Source: Antennarius striatus
Taxonomy: Eukaryota > Chordata > Actinopteri > Lophiiformes > Antennariidae
Direction: 5' to 3'
NCBI RefSeq assembly: GCF_040054535.1
Contig: NC_090796.1
Location: 13,729,501-13,793,500 of the forward strand
DNA length: 64,000 bases
Position 1 is the stretch's first letter, and each line of letters begins with the position of its first letter. Shown in pieces: positions 17,188 to 27,571 of this stretch. The notes beneath the pieces are model-generated. The model was not told where the DNA came from and made no database searches. It was given only the letters and a program-made list of their open reading frames with translations. A program made the position numbers and the translations under genes.

Positions 17188-17264
17188 TTATGTTATGTTA
17201 TGTTATGTTATGTTATGTTATGTTATGTTATGTTATGTTATGTTATGTTATGTTATGTTATGTT
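17188..17264. repeat. (TATGT)n pentanucleotide microsatellite
   Basis: About 15 perfect tandem copies of ATGTT/TATGT just downstream of the DPY30-domain gene's poly(A) signal. Confidence 0.95.
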
Positions 17265-17517
17265 GATGTGCTCATTATTTTCCTTATTTGATGACATAAG
17301 GTACAAGAATTAAGCTTTTTTTTTAAAAATAACTTTAACAATATTTAATAAAGGCTTTTTCCCCCTCATTTGATGACATACAACAAGAACGAAGCCGCCT
17401 TTTTAAAAAAAATATGACTTCAATGTTTATTCTGAGGACACAAAGGAAGTTCAGTTTCAGTTTGTCAAACTGACTTAAGGCAAAAAAAAAAACAGAACAT
17501 GTCATGAATACATGGAA

Positions 17518-17606
17518 TTAATTCCCCCCAAAGGCAGAAATTCTTGTGATACTCCTCTAGCAGCTTGAATGACAAACTCAATCTCACAGTGCTCTAGAAG
17601 AATTCC
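17518..17606 (-). pseudogene. Inverted degenerate copy of prxl2a last exon
   Basis: The minus strand reads a splice acceptor (TTTATTTCCCCACAG) followed by a sequence that aligns base by base with prxl2a exon 5 (19938-20051): GILLEHCEIEF, VIQAARGVSQEFLPL. Compared with the functional exon it lacks exactly 24 nt (the GDKFNPQD segment). It also lacks one nt near the stop, so the frame runs on past the old TAA. No copies of prxl2a exons 1-4 are visible between 17.6 and 18.8 kb on this strand. I interpret it as a partial inverted duplication or the remnant of a second prxl2a-like gene. Its Ile-Leu-Leu agrees with mammalian PRXL2A, whereas the functional exon has Val-Ile-Leu. Confidence 0.8.
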
Positions 17607-17881
17607 CTGTGGGGAAATAAAATTTAGTAAAAGGTTTGTTGCAAAAAGTCTTATTTTACTCCTTTTTGACATGATTTCATTATGTGATAATTTGGGAGTA
17701 AATTTACCTGCTTTTTCATTTGTTAATGTATTTTTCTTGTCCTCCAAACTTGTTAATTAACTATTTTTTCAAGTTAACAAACCCATGAGAACAACCAGAT
17801 GAACAAATAAGTAGAAGAAATGAAGAGTCAACAGTGTTGTAAAAAAAGTGACAAATAAAAATAGAATGTGTTCACTGAGTT

Positions 17882-18121
17882 TTGAGTTTGAGGACTGTTG
17901 TCTTCGAGGTCATACTTGTATTTATTGTCATAAACAGTCGTACTGAATTAGATGTAAATCTTGTAGTTTTTACCAATTTAAGTATTAAAAACGAGGACAT
18001 ATCTTTTCCTGAAGGCGAGGGGACATTCTCCTCAGAGTATGACAGCATTACAACTGATGAAGAGGAGTACCAACCAGTGCCTGATTCCTGGTCCCTTTTG
18101 AATCAGGGTGGTACATATTGA
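17882..18121 (+). other. Orphan open frame, possible terminal exon of an unidentified gene
   Basis: The last third (from about 18013) encodes an acidic, non-repetitive peptide (SSEYDSITTDEEEYQPVPDS, then WSLLNQGGTY and stop). It looks more like a genuine cytoplasmic C-terminus than random translation. It is preceded by possible acceptors (CCTGAAG at about 18017, CTCCTCAG at about 18036). The first half is AT-rich and probably intronic. I do not recognise the protein and see no upstream exons. It could be a relic of a lost neighbour. Confidence 0.22.
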
Positions 18122-18184
18122 GGAGCTGAAACTCCTGAACCCATCTTCTGATTTAAATGTATTAGCTGTGATGTTGTTTTCTGA

Positions 18185-18199
18185 CCAGCAGGGGGCAGC
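18185..18199 (+). promoter_or_regulatory. CTCF-like motif upstream of prxl2a
   Basis: CCAGCAGGGGGCAGC, identical in sequence and orientation to 15028-15042, about 550 bases before the prxl2a TATA box. Confidence 0.45.
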
Positions 18200-18333
18200 T
18201 TCATACAGTTTGGGCTTAATTTGTTATTCCACTCTGTAAATGTACAGGATTGAGGACACCAAGCAGGTTTGGGTCAAAGTTAATTTTAATTACCTTGAGT
18301 TTCCCCCATCAACATTTAAATTAGCTGCTGAAT

Positions 18334-18337
18334 CATC

Positions 18338-18376
<39 letters not shown>
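18334..18376. repeat. (TCTA)n microsatellite
   Basis: About ten TCTA units, directly visible. Confidence 0.9.
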
Positions 18377-18734
18377 GTGATATTATGTAGAGGGGTTTTG
18401 CTGCTCTCATGCTTCTTGTGACCTATTTTAAATCTAATCGATCCACTTTATTTTGTAAATCATGGAGCAGATTTCAACACTGGTTTTTATCTGGTAACAT
18501 TATACAGTCCAACAATGACTCCACAGCTTTTCTGTGCGACCTTTGAGCTGAAGGAAGGCGAGCCAGCCTCTGGCGCACGGTAACTTTTACGCTTTCATTT
18601 TTCGGTATTTGCGGACGAAACGAAGGCGTCACTGATCAGACTCAGCTGTGCCGCAATCAGGCTGTCTTATCAGCGTCCGATCTGGAGCCCTGATGGGTCG
18701 GGTCTAGGGACCTCCGGGTGGAGGGAAGCGCCGG

Positions 18735-18740
18735 TATAAA
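18735..18740 (+). promoter_or_regulatory. prxl2a: TATA box of prxl2a
   Basis: GGTATAAAT in a GC-rich setting, 78 bases before the start codon. This puts a likely start site near 18765 and a 5'UTR of about 50 bases. Confidence 0.6.
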
Positions 18741-18817
18741 TGCGCACGGAGCCGCGGTGGAGTCAGAGCGCATTCCAGCATGACGGAAGTAAAGAGTGAC
18801 GGAGAGGAGAAATAGTT

Positions 18818-20051
18818 ATGGAACTGTTCACCAGACCAGTGGCTGCCATCTGGGGCCTCATCACGGGCTTCCTGAATTTTTTCACCAACTATTTTCTGAC
18901 CCCACCGGTGAAAGCCACCCTCAGATATTTGGAAGAGACCGAGCTTCAAACACTGGATGGAGGTGAGACAGTTTTTTATTATTACGGTGTCAAATCAATC
19001 TGAGGGGGGTCAGTTAAATGAAGCCATTAGTTATTCTTCTCGAACCTATTGCCCCTTTTCCCCTCAGAAAAAAAGACTCTAAAGGCCAAAAACCTGTGGG
19101 AGAGGTCCGGAGCTGTCATCATGGCAGTGCGACGACCTGGATGATTTATGTGCAGAGAGGTTAGTGCGTATCAGGTGGTGTGGAAGGAGTTGGAGTCAGT
19201 CATACCCCTTTTATTCCTCCATTTTTAAGTTCCATTGTAACATATTTGAAAAATATAACCAAAGGTAGATGTGTCTTTGAATATAAGGGAACAGTTGGCA
19301 AAACCAAAGTGTAGTTTCCATGATATGCAGCAGATAAAAGATTGTGGATGTGGGGTGTAACCTAAGGATTTTATATGGTTTTCTGCAGGAGGCTGCAGAG
19401 CTGTCCTCTCTGAAGCCCCAGCTGGACGAGCTGGGGATCCCTCTGTATGCTGTGGTGAAGGAGGACGTCGGTGCGGAGGTCCAGAACTTCAGACCACACT
19501 TCAAGGGGGAAATTTTCTTGGATGAGAAGGTGGAACAGAACATTGTGATCAAACTGTTTTCTACAATCGCTTCATTTTGAAACAGAGGTTACTGTGTCTG
19601 AGTGGAAAAAATCACTTTAGTTCTGCGTGAATGACTCTGAGGCCTTTGGGTCATCTGGTTGCTTTTTGCAGAGACGGTTTTTTGGGCCTCGAGAGCGGAA
19701 GCTGGGCCTGCTGGCGTTTTTGCGCATCGGGGTGTGGATCAACGGCCTGAGGGCTTTTACTAAAGGCTTTGGGGGAAACATCCTGGGAGAAGGTTTTGTC
19801 CTTGGTGGAGTGTACGTCATTGGATCTGGGCAGCAGGTAAAAAAAACTGATGCCTATAAGACAACCCTGCTTGCAATTTTTAAAAATAAATTAAAATTTT
19901 TGCAATAAGCCGATGAATACATTTTATTTTCCCACAGGGAGTCATTCTAGAGCACAGAGAGATCGAGTTTGGTGATAAATTCAACCCTCAAGATGTCATC
20001 CAAGCTGCCAAAAGAGCATCACAAGAATTTCTACCTTTAGCGGGGAATTAA
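18818..20051 (+). CDS. prxl2a: Peroxiredoxin-like 2A / selenoprotein U (UGA-Sec)
   Basis: Five coding exons: 18818-18962, 19068-19159, 19389-19529, 19672-19836, 19938-20051, giving 218 residues. The protein has a thioredoxin-like fold and is thought to act as a redox regulator. An N-terminal hydrophobic segment (about residues 8-28) precedes the fold. The catalytic loop reads AVIMAVRRPG, then UGA, then FMCREEA, so residue 74 is Sec and Cys77 completes a U-x-x-C pair. Mammalian PRXL2A has Cys at this position. The frame continues for 144 conserved residues (GEIFLDEK, LGVWINGLRAF-type helix, GEGFVLGGVYVIGSG, EHREIEFGDK), so the TGA is not a true stop. A SECIS at 20289-20352 supports recoding. 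The splice phase closes exactly at TAA 20049-20051. Its neighbour, the DYDC-like gene, matches the human order. Confidence 0.93.
19142..19144 (+). other. prxl2a: Selenocysteine-encoding TGA codon
   Basis: In-frame TGA at codon 74, between Arg-Arg-Pro-Gly and Phe-Met-Cys, exactly where vertebrate SelU carries Sec and mammalian PRXL2A carries Cys. Confidence 0.93.
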
Positions 20052-20288
20052 TGCCGTTTAATCATGAAATAGTCAAACTGACTTAAATCAACCTTTTTGG
20101 AGCACAGTCACAAACCAGGAGAAGGACTTTCAAGTACACACATCATTTAAATGTTTGTATTGCAACAGGTGTCGCACTAACATCTGTTTGGAATGGAATA
20201 TCATCTTTATGAATGCACATTGGATTGGTGATAGTGGTGAACTGCTCCCAGTGGAAAATTGCAATATAGATCTGAGTGACTGCAGTTT

Positions 20289-20352
20289 GAGTGTGTTTAT
20301 GATGGTCTGTCTTTAAACTCGAGAGAGGAAGAAGACCTGATGTCTAACACTC
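20289..20352 (+). promoter_or_regulatory. prxl2a: SECIS element in the prxl2a 3'UTR
   Basis: Basal helix GAGTGT (20289-20294) pairs with ACACTC (20347-20352). The non-canonical quartet is ATGA (20299-20302) opposite TGAT (20338-20341). The apical stem GGTCT (20304-20308) pairs with AGACC (20333-20337) and continues TCTT/AAGA across one bulged G. The unpaired AAA lies at 20315-20317, 12 nt after the quartet, as expected for a SECIS that recruits SBP2 and the Sec elongation machinery. It lies about 240 bases after the TAA. Confidence 0.9.
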
Positions 20353-20532
20353 AGTTTCTGCTACTCTACGATGCGGTTTTTAACTTCAGAGCATGAAACC
20401 GTGACCTTCAACCAATATAACATGGCTTTGAGCTCTAAAGTCTGTTCCATTCAGTCCCTGCATGAAAGATGCCGTTTATTTGATGCTGCTGACGATCCCA
20501 GTTCAACATCGGACTGAAACTGTTGTCTTCAG

Positions 20533-20538
20533 AATAAA
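20533..20538 (+). terminator. prxl2a: Poly(A) signal of prxl2a
   Basis: AATAAA about 480 bases after the stop codon, downstream of the SECIS, so the mature 3'UTR retains it. Confidence 0.65.
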
Positions 20539-20899
20539 TGTTAGTTATGAAAATGGTGGCTTTGTTCTTGTTTTTCATCAAATGACTTCTGCTATAATAG
20601 TAATTTTGAATGAGACAGTCTTTCAAGGAAGGATAAATCCTAAGGGCTGAAAAAAAGTTTTAATTATCTTTTTATTAGTGTCATTTTATAGTTTGATCTT
20701 ATTGTTCTGTCAATGGGTTTGTTCACACCTGAGGATTCAGGCCTGATTCTGGAAAGCCAGCTTTAAAGATAAAAAAAGACACAGTATTAATAGTTAATAC
20801 TGCATATTTGTGCTGCATTTAAAAATTATTCCTTAATGTTTGACTCAAACTACAAGAAGAAACCGGCATATGTACTGTCCAATCAAATGCTTTGAACGG

Positions 20900-20999
20900 A
20901 GCCACGATGCAGCCAATCAGCGTGAACCAGGGGGCCGACCTCATCCCACAGAACGTCACAACCAGGTGTGCTCGATCATTTTGCACAACATGGACGCAG
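20900..20999 (+). promoter_or_regulatory. pdzd7: Candidate 5' noncoding exon and promoter of pdzd7
   Basis: Two CCAAT-type boxes (near 20879 and 20911) precede a stretch that ends ATGGACGCAG at a consensus donor GTAAGC (21000). A good acceptor (TTCTGCTGTATGCAG) ends at about 21871, before the pdzd7 start exon. Splicing them makes a short upstream frame that stops at TGA about 30 bases after the join, before the main ATG. The rest of 20540-21870 shows nothing else coding. Confidence 0.4.
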
Positions 21000-21932
21000 G
21001 TAAGCAAACTAGCGTGTTTAATGTAGATATTCTAAGAGAGGATGTAATTGAATTGGCTGGTTTTGGGTGTCTGATAGTATTTAAACGGAATGATGAGTGA
21101 AATGAGGAGCGATGCTTTTTGTCGTGAAGCCAAAAAATAAATAGAATTTTATTTCTATCGGGCGGTAAAAAAAACAACATAAAAATACATGGACCTAAGC
21201 GGTTTATATGTGGAAAAATCGCTTTAAATTTAGCGACATATAAGCGTAAATAGGCGTGGGGGGGTTGGTTTTTTTTCCTTATTTTTTTTCCACGCGTTTT
21301 TGCGTCGCTGTCCAGGGTGATGGAGGATTCTGAGACGTTTGGGGGAACCCCAAGGTGACGACATGAGGACACTTATCACGGGTTAAGTTTATGGTAACCA
21401 TGGCGTCAGCACCACGTGACATCATGACTCAAAAGTGTGTCAAGGCTGAGCTAAATAAACCTATTAAATTGTGCTTCTAACCACTTCTGCGGTGGTGAGA
21501 GCTGAATGTGGCCATTGATGACGTGAATCTCCTTAACTTCCAAAGCCTTTTCAAATGTGGGGTCTGATATAATATCCTCTGTTCTAGATTGGTTCGTTTA
21601 CGCGCTGCTGTATTTGACACCGAGGTGAGAGAGATGGGCAGGAATGGACCAAAGTGTGACTCCAGGAAGCCAACGCTTTGGCTGTCACGTCACAAAGAAA
21701 CCTGCGTCTGTGAGTAAGATGATGCTTTACCGTCACTGCTTACGAGTTCATTCAAAAAAAACCCCCCCCACAATCTCAACAAATGTGCTTTCCTGCGTGT
21801 AATCTAGTCTCAGTATGCCGGAAACACAGCAGACAACTGGGCTGAGGATCCACTTCCTTCTGCTGTATGCAGCCGTAGCCTCCTCCACCTGGAGCTGAGC
21901 CCCCCGTGTGAAAGGGGACCCCGTCGGCCTCC

Positions 21933-24084
21933 ATGGCTCACTCGTCAGACCCGTCCCGCAGGGAGAAGACCCCCGGGACTCAAGGGTCACACACAGCTGC
22001 ACGCAACCTCTTACGGAAGAAGGAGCAGCGCCGGCGTGGAATCCGATCCTCCTCACCCATGGGCAGGGTCATCCTTATCAATTCTCCTGTGGATGGTGAG
22101 GAGCGTTTACAGTTTGCAGGCTGTGGTGGACAAAAGGCTGCTGTAGCTTCAGAAAAATAATTATTAGCATTTTTTTTTTTGTTGTTAAAGATTATCAATA
22201 AGATGTAGCACCGTTACACAACTTCTACATTATGCTGACCTGATCAGATTCTTGACCTTATGCTCATGAGAACGTTCAAAGGAAGTTAATGTCAAAATAA
22301 GACCCAAGAATACGATGTGAGCATTCATTGATGTAAGTTGAAACTTAAGATGAAATTACAAATTACTTTTCTTTTTAGTTGACCAATTTCAACAGTATAT
22401 GTAAAACATTTGGATGATTCTTTGAACACTTATTCTATCTCACAAAAAAAAAAAAAAAACGCACGCAAATAGCAGAGTAGCCTTAGTCAAGCAATTTCAG
22501 CCGGTAATATTGTGACATTCCCCTGTCAAACTTTGCATTCATTAGTTAGATCTTTGGCTGTTTGTGTGGCATTGGCTGCCCTCAATATATTCTTTCAATA
22601 GGACTCAAATAATTATTAGAGTCATTGTAAGAGACGTTCTCTTCACATTTGTGACCATTAAGGCCTTTCAGGTTAATGGACTTGGTGTCCTTGTGGTATT
22701 TTTAGGTGGAGATGACAGCGAGGATCTCCATACGATCACAGTGGATAAAAGTGTCGATGGCAAGCTTGGCTTCAGCGTGCGTGGAGGTTCAGAGCACGGC
22801 CTTAGCATCTTTGTCAGTAAGGTTGAGGACAACAGCACAGCAGGTGAGCTAAAGCGGTGACGTCATGACGTAGCTGTGATAGACAGTCCTTACTTTGTGT
22901 GTATTTCCACGCCACAGAGGAAGCGGGCCTCCTTGTAGGGGATAAACTGGTGGAGGTGAACGGCGTCAGCCTGGAGAGCATCACCATGAGCAGCGCCGTG
23001 AAGGTTCTGACAGGCAACAATAGGTTGAGGATGGTGGTGAGGCGCGTCGGCAAAGTCCCCGGCATCCGCTACTCCAAAGAGAAGACGACCTGGTGAAGAA
23101 GAGCCGCTAACGGTTTGATATGAAGTCAGGTTATCACAGAGAGGTCAAACTCTGACCACCTGGGAACCCCTCTAGGGTGGACTTGATCCACAGACGTATG
23201 GTGGTGGAGGAGAGCGGGCAGACGCCTTCAGACGCCAGCTCAGGAGGCGCCCTCCAGAGGATCGTCCACCTCTACACCACCTCAGACGACTACTGCCTGG
23301 GCTTCAACATCCGAGGGGGGAAGGAGTTCGGTCTCGGCATCTACGTCTCCAAGTAGGCTCCTCCGCCGAGGTAGATAATCCCTAGACGTACTGAGGCGTT
23401 CTCTTTCTCACTCCTGTCCCGTTGTTTCAGACTGGATCCTGGAGGTCTGGCTGAGCAGAATGGAATAAAGATGGGGGACCAGATCCTGGCTGCCAATGGG
23501 GTGAGCTTCGAGGACATCAGCCACAGTAGCGCTGTGGAGGTGCTGAAGAGCCACACACACATCATGCTGACCATCAAGGTGAGAATGGAGAACACAAATA
23601 ACATTATTATGAAGTCAGAGCAGAAGGATGACTAAAATATCCAACATAAAAACTGTGCTGTACCAACTGGAGCATTGGTAGAATTAAAATTAAATTAACT
23701 TTATTTTGTCTCATGTGAACGTGAGGCTCTGAAGAGGCGGTGTCACATTCTATATCGCCTCTGTTATTAGAAAGCGTGACGATTCTTCATTACTTCTTTG
23801 CTTCCATGACCTAATTATTATTGCATTAACTTTCTGAACCGTCTCCCTACCTTTTAATTCACACACACACACACACACCGAGCAGCTTCACCGTCGGCGG
23901 CCGCGGTTTGTGTGGTAGAACCGACAGCTGGCAGGCACTCATAATATTCTTCGCTCACTTTACTTGTTGGAGCTTGGGTTTCGCGCCGCGAAAAATAGCC
24001 AGGGCCCGTGCATTATTCACCAGGCAGCTGGGATCGGGTGCTGATCAAAGCTCACAGCCGTGTTTTGTGCGAGTTTTGTCTCAG

Positions 24085-24142
<58 letters not shown>

Positions 24143-27100
24143 GGGGGGCTTCACTTTCGCCCTGTGGAAACTGAAACACGTACCAGAGTTCAAATGCAGC
24201 ATCCTGGCCATCAAAAGTTACTGGGAAGTCAGGGAGAGAAATGATTAACTCTCTGTGCTTCTAAAGTTACTCTTTATCAAATATAGCCATCCCATAAAAG
24301 TTTCAAGGTCTCTACTGTATCTCATTTGCATATCTGTGGCCATATCTCCACAGGAAGCAGGACGATACCCCGCTTATAAGGAGATGGTGGCGGAGTACAG
24401 ATGGCTCAATAAGCGTATGTATCTAATTTGCAATCTGGGCCTTTATTTTTTTTTTACCAGGGAATAAAAAACCTCCTTGTTGAAGTCATTTCCAGATCAT
24501 TTCCTGTGTTCTTCCTCAGTGGCCAACGGAACCCAGAAATCTTCCTCACAGGGTTCCGAGTCCAACTCTTCAGCCTCTTCGCTGTCGTCCGGGACTCCTG
24601 TCAGCTCTCTGAGCGGCCTGTCGCAGGTCATGTTCCCTCCCAGCCTGACGTTTGGTTCAGACATGGTGGACGTTTGCATCTCTACTGAGGACCAAAGGTC
24701 AGGGTCAGAGGATTTCTCGTCCCTTTATTCTCTTAAATTTTGACGGTTCACCTTTAAGCCACAAAAAAGACCAAAACAAGGCAGTATTCTTTTGAACATT
24801 CACTTTTTGCAGGCTGTAGAATTATGGCACACCTGCACAAGACATGATGGCCGTGATGTTTTTGACCAGGTCTGAGTCAGAGCTGATGGAGACTGCTATC
24901 CAGACGGACCCCTCCTCTCAGAAGACGGGCGCGGACACCACCCGCAGCCTCGGACCGACCACCCTCCTCAGAGACACGGCCATCCGAGCAGAGGAGGCCA
25001 GAGGGAGGACAGAGTCCCCAAAGACAGCCGTGCTATTGGCTCTCAGTAAGCCAAGCCGACCAATCAGCAGGTCCCAGAGCCAAGTCACCGTCGCAGGTGA
25101 AGCACCGCTGACTTCACTGTTAGTGCTATGATACTGGTGATTTAGGATTACTTGGATAAAGGCATCATATTTGTCTGAAAGACCTGCTGAGGTTTTCTCA
25201 GGTTGGGTCAAAACATTTCACCTATTTAATTAATCATCATTTAAAATAAAATAGCATTTTATGGTGAAGGGATGGTAGAAATACATGTCATGACGTCCTG
25301 TTGTTTCCTGATTGCAGAGATCAGTCAGATGAAAGGCAGGAAACAGAAAGGGAAGGACTCGGAAGAGAAGAGCACCCTGCAGCGCTCGAAGACTTTGGTT
25401 AACTTGCTTTTCAAGGGTGGTCGCAGAAAAGACCCCTCTAGGGGGCGCTCCAAGTCCCCGTCCGCGGATAAAACCGGCAAAGGTGGCCGAGTTACAGATT
25501 TCATTCTCTACAAATGAGCTTTGGAACAGAAAACCGAATGTTTTACCCATAATCCCTCCTGACGATGTCAGAGGGATGTGCGTTGCCAAATTCACAGATG
25601 CTTGGAGTGGTGGAAGACATGGCCCGCAGACTGCTGACCGAGGAAGAGGTGGCTGCAGTGATGAAGACGTGTCGAAGGGTAAGGAGCTCCGATTACAGCT
25701 GGCTGCTTCAGACGCTGTTCCAGATGGGCGTGAGTCAATATTAGGACATTATTACCTTAATACTGAATCGTTTCTCTGGACAGTATGTGACAGAGTGCTC
25801 AATCGAGAACTTGATGCGCCACCTGCTGGCCATCCTGGACGGACCGGAGAAGCTGCTGCTCCTCAGGGAAGTCAGGTAAGGAGAAAGAGGATCCACAGAG
25901 TTCCACAGGCTGGTACCACTGCTGAAATATTAGTAAAAATATACATTTATGTCTTGATTTTTTTTTTTATATCTGCAAGAATTAAGTACCAATGTTGAAC
26001 CTCCTCAGAGTAAATCCAAACAGAGAAACGGTTGTATCGCAAATACCACCAGAGGGAGATTAATTTTTTCAGGCTAATCTCCTCAAATCCAAATGTTCTG
26101 CGTGGATGATTAGTTACAAAACGCTTTTGTAATGCAACAGTGAAAATGAGTCAGCGTTTTCTCGTTTCCCAGGATGCTTCTCCCACCAGGCGACCTGAGC
26201 ACGTTCAATAACGTGGTGACCCCCGTCGAAGCCGAGGCCTACGACATCCTCAAGTATCGCTCCGGTGCGTGTGATGCATGAGTGCCAAAAAAAAAAAGGT
26301 GAAATCAGAACAGCAACTTCAACCAAGTTGTTTGCTCCTCTCTGTTCTACAGTTCGAAGTCCTCCCCTTCGTTCCCCCACGTCCGGTCGAGCACCAAAAC
26401 GTCACCTCATCACTCCCGTCCCGGGTCAGTGCCTTTTGCATTATTGTACTCATGATATTGTGTTCTGAGAAGGTAAAATATTCTCTGGAAGAGAAGAAAC
26501 AATAATGAAACACATGTCTATACTTCTTTCTAACACACTGTCTTCCTTTCAGATTATAGGGGAGGCTTTGAGCTCCACAACACCGAAGAGGTGGAGAAAG
26601 AGAGCCACCTGCTGGACGAGCTGGAGAAGCTCAGCCTCTCCCGGCCTAAGGGATCCAGGGAGAGGCGCCAAGCCTCCAGGACCTTCACCCCGCTGCTGGA
26701 CATTCCAGTGGACGGACACAACGCAGAGTTCAGGGACTTGCGACCCCCCCCGACCGGCGCCATGCTGCCCAACTGGCTCCTGGCCCACAGCGACAGCCCC
26801 CGGCGTCCTCACCGGACCGACATCGGCACAATTCGCTCAGTCCACTTTGACGAAGTGTCACCGCACTCGACTTCAGAGAGAGGACGGTCCCCGATAAGAA
26901 ACAAGAAGGACAGAAGTGAGGAGAGGAGCAAAGAGGGTTTGTTCACGCTGCAGAGTGCTGCCCGCAGGAGTCGGCCCCCGCTGTCACAGGTGTTCAGTTC
27001 CAATCCGGATCAATGCATGAATGGACATCATGCTTCAACGGAGCACCAGCTGAATGGCTCGGAGCACGAAGGGGAGTACACCCTCAAAACCGTCAGCATC

Positions 27101-27571
27101 TCCAAGACCAAACAGTCTCTGGGTAACGGGCGTTCTACTGTACTGTAGTGCTGCTGTGTTGTGTGACCGGTACTAATCAGAAAACATGTCTCATCTCGAT
27201 GTTTCAGGCATCAGCATATCTGGAGGGATGGAGTCAAAGGTTCAGCCGGTGGTGAAGATAGAGAAGATCTTTCCTGGAGGAGCGGCCTCCACCTGCGAAG
27301 TGCTCAAAGTGAGCCTCCCCCTTTTGTTTCAATTTTTTTTTTACTAATTAATGTATAGGAAGCTAAATTCCTTTTCATACCTGCTGATACACGCAGAAGT
27401 AGACCACTTTATTCTATGTCTCGTCAGGCTGGATTTGAGCTGCTGTCTGTGGACGGAGTCTCCCTGCAGGGCGTCACCCATCAGCACGCCGTCGACATCA
27501 TCCGGAAAGCCTTCAGCAACAAGGCCAAAGACCCCATGGTGTTTGTGGTCAAAGTCCCCACAAACCTCTGA
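21933..27571 (+). CDS. pdzd7: PDZ domain-containing protein 7 (Usher-complex scaffold)
   Basis: Sixteen coding exons: 21933-22095, 22706-22843, 22918-23092, 23176-23352, 23431-23578, 24354-24414, 24520-24697, 24870-25096, 25318-25482, 25572-25678, 25784-25875, 26173-26264, 26353-26424, 26553-27122, 27208-27308, 27428-27571 (869 residues, phases close). PDZ1 is at about 62-146 ([14 protein letters not shown]), PDZ2 at about 187-267 ([20 protein letters not shown]), a harmonin-N-like helical domain at about 487-565 ([13 protein letters not shown]), a low-complexity linker, and PDZ3 at about 776-866 ([20 protein letters not shown]). In the family it scaffolds USH2A, ADGRV1 and whirlin at stereocilia ankle links and photoreceptor periciliary membranes. 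The start is chosen for homology of the [18 protein letters not shown] segment. The protein stops right after PDZ3 (VVKVPTNL), lacking the long Pro-rich mammalian tail. Neighbouring lzts2 matches human 10q24. Confidence 0.94.
24086..24148. repeat. (GT)n microsatellite followed by a poly-G run
   Basis: About 25 GT units in pdzd7 intron 5, then C and an 11-base G run. The open frames across it are artefacts. Confidence 0.95.

Noticed and set aside
19142-19144. TGA as a disabling mutation in prxl2a
   Set aside because: Position matches the family's Sec site, downstream frame is conserved and a SECIS is present.
23908-24248. Cys-Val repeat frames
   Set aside because: Translation of the GT microsatellite in pdzd7 intron 5.
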